A stretch of 64,000 nucleotides of DNA from the NCBI GenBank assembly GCA_029006135.1, contig JAQXGE010000033.1, positions 22,435 to 86,434 on the forward strand, in the 5' to 3' direction. The notes below the pieces were generated by a model, which ran no database searches, was not told the DNA's origin, and was given only the letters and a program-made list of their open reading frames with translations. Positions 56,814-64,000 of this stretch are shown here, piece by piece (the stretch's first letter is position 1; the number at the start of each line of letters is the position of its first letter). This DNA comes from Oscillospiraceae bacterium (lineage in GTDB: Bacteria > Bacillota > Clostridia > Oscillospirales > Ruminococcaceae). The translations under genes and the position numbers were made by a program.

Positions 56814-59800
56814 TTGAAACCACTTGTCACTCAGGTTTGGCCGCAGTTTACTGCGGACGAGCAGTTTACGGCCTGTTTCAGCACGGTCTTTGTCGAGCGT
56901 GTCGAACTGCAGCGCACTACCCGCAAAGTAACAATCTGCCTGCGCAGCGCGGAACCGCTGGATTCCGATTTGTGCGGGCGTCTTTTGGCGTCCCTGCAAA
57001 ACGTGTTTGCCGGGTATGAACTGACCCTCAAAAACTACTTCAATTACAATGCAATTACGCCCGAGGCTGTCCGCGCCCTCATTGAGGAACTGAAAAGCCA
57101 GGGAATGCCGGTCAACGGTTTCCTTGACAAGGCCGAACCGGTCGCGTTTGAGCCGGATGGGCTGGTTGTGCGGGTCAATGCGGGCCTTCCGATTCTCGAA
57201 AGTGTCGAGTTCCCGCGGCATCTTGCGGAACTGATTCAGGAACGCACCGGCGCAATGCCTGTTGTTCGGATGGAACTGGTCGGCCGTCAGATGGATGCGG
57301 AGGACCTTGAACGCCGCGTGGCCGAAAAAGCGCCTGCCGCACAGTTCAAGGCTTCGGAGGAAGTCGCGCCGTTTACCATTGACGGCCTGAACCTTGCGCC
57401 CAAACCGGCCAAGGTCTTCTGCGGCAAGTCTTTCAAGCCCACGGATCTGCGGCCGCTCAATGACCTGGGCGATGGCGGCAAGGTCACCGTGTGGGGCGAT
57501 GTCTTTTTCAGCGAAGTCAAGGGCAATCGCCGCAAAATTTACTTTACCTCCATCACGGACTATAACGGCTCCATCAACCTCAAGGTCCTTGGGGATGACG
57601 GGGAAGATATGTCCAAGTGGGAAAATATCAAACCCGGCACGACCCTCATCGTTCGCGGCAACTATACCTATGACAAATATGAACATGACTATGTTCTGCT
57701 GCCCTACGATGTTTTGCAGGTGGAGCGTATGCCCCGCCAGGATACAGCCCCCGAGGGTGAGCGTCGCGTGGAACTTCATCTGCATACCAAGTCCAGCTCC
57801 ATGGACGGGTTCTGCGACTCCGGCAAGATTGTCCGTCTTGCACACCGCATGGGACATCGTGCCATTGCTATTACGGACCACGGTGTCTGCCAGGGCTACC
57901 CCGAAGCCATGCTTGCCACCGATGAAATTCACGGTCAGGACCCCAACTTCAAACTCATCTATGGGTGTGAAGCCTATTTTGTGGATGATATGATTCCTGC
58001 GGTCTACGGCACAGCGGCTATGCCGCTCAGCGGCAGTTTCGTTGTGTTTGACACCGAGACCACCGGCCTTGACGCCAACACCGAAGCCCTGACCGAGATC
58101 GGCGCCGTCTATGTCGAAAACGGAAAAATCAACGAGGAAAAGAAGTTCTGCACCTTCGTCAATCCCGGCAAGCCGATTCCGGCAAAGGTTGTGGAGCTGA
58201 CCGGCATTAACGATGCCATGGTGGCCGATGCCCCCACGCCCGAGGAAGCAATCCGCAGCTTTAAGGAATTCTGCGGGGACAATATCCTTGTGGCACATAA
58301 CGCCAACGGATTTGATATGCTCTTTATCCGCAAAGCAGGGGATAAGGCCGGGGTGGATTTCTCCAACACCTACCTTGACACCCTTCCCATGGCGCAGGCA
58401 CTGTTCCCGGGACTGCACAATTATAAACTGGATACTATCAATAAGCATCTGGAAATTCCTCCCTTCAATCACCATCGTGCCGTGGACGATGCGATGGCAT
58501 TGGCCCGCATCTTTGAGATTATGCTCTGCGACCTTGAAGAAAAGGGAATGCACGCCGTTGAGGAGATTAACACCGGCCTTGGCGGCAACAAGGAAGTTCT
58601 GAAAAAGAAATACTACCACCTCATCATCCTTGTTCAAAACCAGATTGGCCTGAAAAACCTTTACCGCATTGTCAGCGCGGCGCACACGCAGTATTTCTTC
58701 AAGAAGCCCCGCGTGCCGCGCAGTCTGCTCAACCAGTACCGCGAGGGTCTGCTCCTCTCACCGGCCTGCGAGGCAGGCGAACTGTACCGTGCCATCGTGG
58801 CCGGTAAGTCCCATGATGAACTGCTCCGCATTGCGGATTATTATGATTACCTCGAAGTCCAGCCGCTCGGCAACAATGAGTTCATGCTGCGCAACGGTCA
58901 GGTGGATTCCATTGAGGCAATCAAGAACTTCAACCGGACTGTGATTCAGCTCGGTGAGGAACTGCACAAACCGGTCGTTGCAACCGGTGACGTTCATTTC
59001 CAGGAGCCGGAGGATAAAATCTACCGTGCCGTGCTTCAGGCAGGCAACGGCTTCAAGGATGCGGACAATCAGGCACCGCTCTATTACCGCACAACGCCGG
59101 ATATGCTCGAACAGTTCAGCTATCTGCCGCAGGACAAAGCCTTTGAGATCTGCGTCACCAATCCCAATAAGATTGCCGCTACCATTGACAATAACATTCG
59201 TGCCATCCCGCGCGGAACCTACCCGCCTTCCATCGAAGGTGCTGAAGATCAGCTGCGCAGCGGTACATGGGAACATGCCCGCCGTGACTACGGTGACCCG
59301 CTGCCCGATGTGCTGCAAAAACGCCTCAAAAAAGAGCTGGATTCCATCTGCGGCCACGGCTACGCCGTTCTTTACGTCATTGCCGTCAAACTGGTGGCCT
59401 TCTCCAATGCGGGCGGCTACCAGGTGGGCAGCCGTGGCTCTGTCGGCTCAAGCGCCGTGGCGCACTTCTCCGGCATTTCCGAGGTCAACTCGATGCCGCC
59501 GCATTATCTTTGCCCCAACTGCAAACACAGTGAGTGGATTGATGACGGCGTGACGATGGACGGCTTTGACCTGCCCGATAAAACCTGCCCGGTCTGCGGT
59601 CAGCCCATGCTCATGGACGGCCATGACATCCCGTTCGAAACCTTCCTTGGATTCTACGGCGACAAGGAACCGGATATCGACCTGAACTTCTCGGGTATGT
59701 ACCAGTCCAATGTTCACCGCTATACCGAGGAACTGTTCGGCAAGGAGAACGTCTTTAAGGCGGGCACTGTTTCCGGTCTGCAGGATAAAACCGCTTACGG

Positions 59801-61121
59801 CTATGTGAAAAAATACCTTGAGGAACGCGGAAAAACCGTCAACCGTGCCGAGGAAAACCGCCTGTGCATGGGCTGTACCGGCGTCAAGCGCACAACCGGT
59901 CAGCACCCCGGCGGCATGGTCGTTGTGCCCTCCACCTTTGATATTTACGATTTCTGCCCAATTCAGCACCCGGCGGATGACGTCAAGGGCGGACTTCTCA
60001 CCACCCACTTTGAATTTAAGTATCTGCACGATACACTGCTCAAGCTGGACGAGCTGGGTCACGATGTTCCTACTTTCTATAAATATTTTGAGGAATATTC
60101 CGGCATCCCGATTGACAGCGTGCCGATGAACGACCCCAAGGTGTACAGCCTGCTCACCTCCACTGAGGCACTCGGCGTTACGCCCGAACAGATTGGGAGT
60201 CAGACGGGCACCTTCGGCATCCCGGAAATGGGTACAAACTTTGTGCGCGGAATGCTGCTTGACGCAAAGCCCAAAAATTTCTCCGAGCTGATTCAGATTT
60301 CCGGCCTTTCCCATGGCACCGACGTCTGGACAGGCAACGCCGATGAACTGATTCGCTCCGGCACCTGCACCATTGCGGAAGTGATTGGCTGCCGTGACAG
60401 CATCATGCTCTACCTGCTGCGCAAGGGCCTTGAGCCGAAGATGGCGTTTGACATCATGGAGGCCGTGCGTAAGGGCAAGGTGGCCAAAGGCGGATTCAAG
60501 CCCGGCTGGGAGGAAGCTATGCGGGAACACGATGTGCCGGACTGGTACATTGAATCCTGCCGCAAGATTAAGTATATGTTCCCCAAGGCCCACGCAGTTG
60601 CCTACCTGATGGCGGCAATCCGGCTAATGTGGTTTAAGGTCTACCATCCGCCCATCTTCTATGCGGTCTACTTTACGGTCCGCGGCGCGGATATCGACTA
60701 CGAAGCCGCCGTGGGCGGCGTCCGTGTGGCAAAGGAACATCTGCGCGACAACGAAAAAATCCCCAAGGATGAGCGCACCGCCAAGGACGATGATGCCCTC
60801 GTGAGTTTGCAGCTTGTCAATGAGATGCTTCAGCGCGGCTACCAGTTCCTGCCCATCGAACTCGGCAAGAGCTATGCCAGCAAATATGTGGTGGAGGATG
60901 ACAAAGTCCGCCTGCCCTTTACTTCTATCCGCGGCTTAGGCGAAGCCGCAGCCGTGGCACTTGAGGAAGCCACGATGCACGGGCAGAAGTATATCTCTGT
61001 GGAGGAACTTCAGCAGGCTTCCGGTGTGGCACAGTCGGTTTTGGATAAACTGCGCGATGTCGGAGCGCTCGGTAATCTGCCCGAGACCAGTCAGGTGGAC
61101 CTTTTCAGCCTGATGGGATGA
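56814..61121 (+). CDS. polC: DNA polymerase III PolC-type alpha subunit
   Basis: PHP domain split by DEDD exonuclease (FVVFDTETTGLD), HLHTKSSSMDG, C-terminal polymerase motifs; TTG start. Confidence 0.97.
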   Translation: MKPLVTQVWPQFTADEQFTACFSTVFVERVELQRTTRKVTICLRSAEPLDSDLCGRLLASLQNVFAGYELTLKNYFNYNAITPEAVRALIEELKSQGMPVNGFLDKAEPVAFEPDGLVVRVNAGLPILESVEFPRHLAELIQERTGAMPVVRMELVGRQMDAEDLERRVAEKAPAAQFKASEEVAPFTIDGLNLAPKPAKVFCGKSFKPTDLRPLNDLGDGGKVTVWGDVFFSEVKGNRRKIYFTSITDYNGSINLKVLGDDGEDMSKWENIKPGTTLIVRGNYTYDKYEHDYVLLPYDVLQVERMPRQDTAPEGERRVELHLHTKSSSMDGFCDSGKIVRLAHRMGHRAIAITDHGVCQGYPEAMLATDEIHGQDPNFKLIYGCEAYFVDDMIPAVYGTAAMPLSGSFVVFDTETTGLDANTEALTEIGAVYVENGKINEEKKFCTFVNPGKPIPAKVVELTGINDAMVADAPTPEEAIRSFKEFCGDNILVAHNANGFDMLFIRKAGDKAGVDFSNTYLDTLPMAQALFPGLHNYKLDTINKHLEIPPFNHHRAVDDAMALARIFEIMLCDLEEKGMHAVEEINTGLGGNKEVLKKKYYHLIILVQNQIGLKNLYRIVSAAHTQYFFKKPRVPRSLLNQYREGLLLSPACEAGELYRAIVAGKSHDELLRIADYYDYLEVQPLGNNEFMLRNGQVDSIEAIKNFNRTVIQLGEELHKPVVATGDVHFQEPEDKIYRAVLQAGNGFKDADNQAPLYYRTTPDMLEQFSYLPQDKAFEICVTNPNKIAATIDNNIRAIPRGTYPPSIEGAEDQLRSGTWEHARRDYGDPLPDVLQKRLKKELDSICGHGYAVLYVIAVKLVAFSNAGGYQVGSRGSVGSSAVAHFSGISEVNSMPPHYLCPNCKHSEWIDDGVTMDGFDLPDKTCPVCGQPMLMDGHDIPFETFLGFYGDKEPDIDLNFSGMYQSNVHRYTEELFGKENVFKAGTVSGLQDKTAYGYVKKYLEERGKTVNRAEENRLCMGCTGVKRTTGQHPGGMVVVPSTFDIYDFCPIQHPADDVKGGLLTTHFEFKYLHDTLLKLDELGHDVPTFYKYFEEYSGIPIDSVPMNDPKVYSLLTSTEALGVTPEQIGSQTGTFGIPEMGTNFVRGMLLDAKPKNFSELIQISGLSHGTDVWTGNADELIRSGTCTIAEVIGCRDSIMLYLLRKGLEPKMAFDIMEAVRKGKVAKGGFKPGWEEAMREHDVPDWYIESCRKIKYMFPKAHAVAYLMAAIRLMWFKVYHPPIFYAVYFTVRGADIDYEAAVGGVRVAKEHLRDNEKIPKDERTAKDDDALVSLQLVNEMLQRGYQFLPIELGKSYASKYVVEDDKVRLPFTSIRGLGEAAAVALEEATMHGQKYISVEELQQASGVAQSVLDKLRDVGALGNLPETSQVDLFSLMG

Positions 61122-61138
61122 TAAAAAGCTCACTTTTT

Positions 61139-61173
61139 CGGTCCCGCCCTGTATGCAGGGGCGGGGCCTTTCT
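61139..61173 (+). terminator. Rho-independent terminator after polC
   Basis: GGTCCCGCCC-TGTATGCA-GGGGCGGGGCC-TTTCTT. Confidence 0.75.
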
Positions 61174-61341
61174 TGGCGAGGGAGCGAAGGCGGCAAAATT
61201 TTTGTGCCTGCCTCTTGATAACAACCATAAGTTGTGCTATACTGGGCACAGTTTGACAATCCCCGCCGTTTTATGGTTTAATAATTTCTGTTTGCCCGAA
61301 CATGATAGGACAATGACCAAGCAAGATCCGGAGGAAACTTC

Positions 61342-63321
61342 ATGGCAAAACGCAAGGAAGAATACGGCAACGAAAGCATTAAAAGCTTAAAGGGTGCCGA
61401 CCGTGTCCGCAAACGCCCGGCCGTTATTTTCGGCTCGGACGGTGTGGAAGGCTGCGCCCATTCAATATTTGAAATCGTCTCCAACTCCATTGACGAAGCG
61501 CGGGACGGCCACGGCAACCGCATCAACGTCACACTCTTTCCTGACCACAGTGTGGAGGTCGAGGACTACGGCCGCGGTATCCCGGTGGACTACAACAAAG
61601 CGGAAGATCGCTGGAACTGGGACCTTGTGTTCTGCGAGCTGTACGCGGGCGGCAAGTACGGCGAAGGGGACGGCAACTATGACTTTTCCCTTGGTTTGAA
61701 CGGCCTTGGTCTGTGCGCCACCCAGTACGCCAGTGAATGGATGACGGCGGATATTTACCGCGATGGGATGCACTACCATCTGGATTTCAAAAAAGGCGAG
61801 AATGTCGGCGGACTGAAAAAAGAACCCTTCACCGGCCAACGCACTGGCTCGGTAATTCGCTGGAAACCTGATACCGAGGTTTTCACCGATATTAAGGTCA
61901 CGCCGGAAACCTTCAAGGATATGCTTCACCGTCAGGCTGTCGTCAATGACGGTGTGACGCTTGTGTTCAATGACCGCTCCGGCGACCGCCCCGAAAAGGT
62001 GGAATACTGTTACGAACACGGCATCGTGGACTACGCCAACGAACTGGTAGGGGAGAATACCCTCACCCCGGTTCACTTCTGCTCCGGTTCCGCTACCGGC
62101 CGCGACCGTGAGGATCAGCCGGAATACCAGGTCAAGATGAATGTGGCGTTCTGCTTCTCCAACACGGTGCAGTCGCTTGAATACTACCACAACTCTTCCT
62201 GGCTTGAACACGGCGGCAGTCCTGACCGCGCCGTTCGCCTTGCGTTTGTCAACCAGATTAACACCTGGCTCAAAAATAAAGGCCTGTACAAGAAAAACGA
62301 AAGTGCCATCACCTTCAATGACGTACAGGACTGTCTGGTGCTGGTATCTTCAAGCTTTTCCACCCGCACAAGCTATGAGAACCAGACCAAAAAGGCCATC
62401 ACGAACAAGTTCGTCGCACAGGCCATGACCGAGTTCCTCAAACATCAGCTGGAAGTCTATTTTGTGGAAAATCCGGACGAAGCCGAAAAAGCCTGCCGTC
62501 AGGTACTCATCAACAAGCAGAGCCGTGAACACGCCGAAAAAGCACGCGTCAGCATTAAAAAGACCATGACCCAGCAGATGGATCTGGCCAACCGCGTGCA
62601 GAAGTTTGTTGACTGCCGCACCAAGGACCCTGCTCGCCGCGAACTTTACATCGTGGAGGGCGACTCCGCTATGGGCGCCGTCAAGCAGAGCCGTGACTCG
62701 GAATTTCAGGCCATCATGCCTATCCGCGGCAAAATCCTCAACTGCCTGAAAGCGGACTATGCGCGTATTTTTAAGTCGGACATCATTACCGACCTGATTC
62801 GTGTCATGGGCTGCGGCGTTGAACTCGGCGGCTCGCACAATAAGGAACTGGCAACCTTCAACCTCGACAATCTGCGCTTCAATAAGATTGTCATCTGTAC
62901 CGACGCCGACGTGGACGGCTATCAGATTCGCACCCTTGTGCTCACCATGCTGTACCGCCTCACGCCAACGCTGATTAACAAGGGGTATGTCTATATTGCG
63001 GAATCCCCGCTGTATGAAATCAATACAAAAGACAAAACCTATTTCGCTTATACCGAGCCGGAAAAGGCCGATATCCTCAAACGAATTGATGGACAGAAAT
63101 ATACGATTCAGCGCTCAAAAGGCTTGGGTGAAAACGACCCCGAAATGATGTGGCTCACCACTATGAGTCCCGAGAGCCGGCGTCTGATTAAGGTCCTGCC
63201 CACCGATGCCAAACGCACGGCGGAGGTGTTTGACCTGCTCCTCGGCGATAACCTTCAGGGCCGCAAGGAACACATTGCGGAGCATGGCGCAGAATACCTT
63301 GATGATCTGGATGTGAGCTGA
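61342..63321 (+). CDS. type IIA DNA topoisomerase subunit B (ParE/GyrB-like)
   Basis: GHKL ATPase (EIVSNSIDEARDG), Toprim YIVEGDSAMGAVKQSRD, CTDADVDGYQIR. Confidence 0.93.
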   Translation: MAKRKEEYGNESIKSLKGADRVRKRPAVIFGSDGVEGCAHSIFEIVSNSIDEARDGHGNRINVTLFPDHSVEVEDYGRGIPVDYNKAEDRWNWDLVFCELYAGGKYGEGDGNYDFSLGLNGLGLCATQYASEWMTADIYRDGMHYHLDFKKGENVGGLKKEPFTGQRTGSVIRWKPDTEVFTDIKVTPETFKDMLHRQAVVNDGVTLVFNDRSGDRPEKVEYCYEHGIVDYANELVGENTLTPVHFCSGSATGRDREDQPEYQVKMNVAFCFSNTVQSLEYYHNSSWLEHGGSPDRAVRLAFVNQINTWLKNKGLYKKNESAITFNDVQDCLVLVSSSFSTRTSYENQTKKAITNKFVAQAMTEFLKHQLEVYFVENPDEAEKACRQVLINKQSREHAEKARVSIKKTMTQQMDLANRVQKFVDCRTKDPARRELYIVEGDSAMGAVKQSRDSEFQAIMPIRGKILNCLKADYARIFKSDIITDLIRVMGCGVELGGSHNKELATFNLDNLRFNKIVICTDADVDGYQIRTLVLTMLYRLTPTLINKGYVYIAESPLYEINTKDKTYFAYTEPEKADILKRIDGQKYTIQRSKGLGENDPEMMWLTTMSPESRRLIKVLPTDAKRTAEVFDLLLGDNLQGRKEHIAEHGAEYLDDLDVS

Positions 63322-63368
63322 ATTACGGAGCAAATCTTCTGTTCCTGATTTGAATAAAAGGTGTTTGT

Positions 63369-64000
63369 ATGGCAAAAAAATCAACCTCAAAAAAGAAAAA
63401 AACAGCCGAGCGCCCGCAGCTGGGGGATAATGTTGAAATCCTTTCCGCCGGTGCGGTGCTGGAAAGCCCAATTACTGAAACGCTGGAAACCAACTATATG
63501 CCCTACGCGATGAGCGTTATTGTTTCCCGCGCTCTGCCTGAGATTGACGGCTTCAAGCCGGCGCACCGCAAGCTTCTTTATACAATGTATGAGATGGGCC
63601 TGCTCAAAGGCGCGCGTACCAAAAGTGCCAACATTGTGGGCAGCACGATGCACCTCAACCCCCACGGTGATGCCGCCATCTATGATACGATGGTCCGTAT
63701 GGGCCGCTCCAATGAGAGCCTGCTGGTCCCGTTTGTGGATTCCAAGGGGAACTTCGGCAAGGCATACAGCCGGGATATGGCCTACGCGGCCGCCCGCTAC
63801 ACCGAAGCCAAACTGGAGCCGGTGTGCGAGGAACTGTTCCGGGATATTGACAAGGACACCGTGGACTTTGTGCCGAACTATGACGGCACCACCACCGAGC
63901 CGACAATGCTGCCCGTGACCTTCCCGACAATCCTTGCAAACAATACGCTGGGCATTGCGGTCGGTATGGCGTCCAACATCTGCTCGTTCAACCTTGCGGA
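63369..64000 (+). CDS. type IIA DNA topoisomerase subunit A (ParC/GyrA-like), truncated by window end
   Basis: Open from ATG 63369: TLETNYMPYAMSVIVSRALPEIDGFKPAHRKLLYTMYEMGL; not in supplied ORF list because no stop lies in the window. Confidence 0.92.
   Translation, partial: MAKKSTSKKKKTAERPQLGDNVEILSAGAVLESPITETLETNYMPYAMSVIVSRALPEIDGFKPAHRKLLYTMYEMGLLKGARTKSANIVGSTMHLNPHGDAAIYDTMVRMGRSNESLLVPFVDSKGNFGKAYSRDMAYAAARYTEAKLEPVCEELFRDIDKDTVDFVPNYDGTTTEPTMLPVTFPTILANNTLGIAVGMASNICSFNLA

Noticed and set aside
55647-58685. 1012-aa minus-strand ORF opposite ispG and polC
   Set aside because: Antisense shadow of ispG and the polC 5' half; no family signature. Its length reflects lack of stops in the complementary frame.

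Overview
A 64 kb window with bacterial gene density from a low-to-mid GC Firmicute. Gene content and order (PolC, FtsEX with an M23 hydrolase, class B sortases, pyrH-frr-cdsA-dxr-rseP-ispG-polC) suggest an Oscillospiraceae/Ruminococcaceae gut clostridium; this is inference and no database was searched. Most of the window is housekeeping: PBP, glmS, polysaccharide initiation, ftsEX operon, rsmA, asnA, Clp ATPase, potABCD, pyrH to polC, and topoisomerase IV subunits with the last gene truncated. I found no CRISPR array, transposon or prophage. The most interesting part is about 42.0-48.5 kb, a five-gene sortase-pilus locus: surface protein, signal-peptidase-like protein, major pilin, class B sortase, small pilin. 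Its order matches the streptococcal FCT-3-type pilus locus (cpa-sipA-fctA-srtC-fctB). The signal-peptidase homologue appears to have lost both catalytic residues (Ser to Gln, Lys to Gly), the tip-like protein carries InlB-type B-repeats, and a candidate ~90-nt sRNA with an anti-Shine-Dalgarno CU tract sits directly upstream. Other points of interest: a signal-less ricin-type lectin fused to a histone-H1/LEA-like Ala/Lys-rich tail behind a three-hairpin 5'UTR, an unlisted 34-aa membrane smORF in the ftsEX operon, 15-bp operator-like repeats downstream of a consensus promoter for a MarR/ABC operon, a probable manganese (yybP-ykoY) riboswitch on mntP, and an unassigned structured leader on potA.
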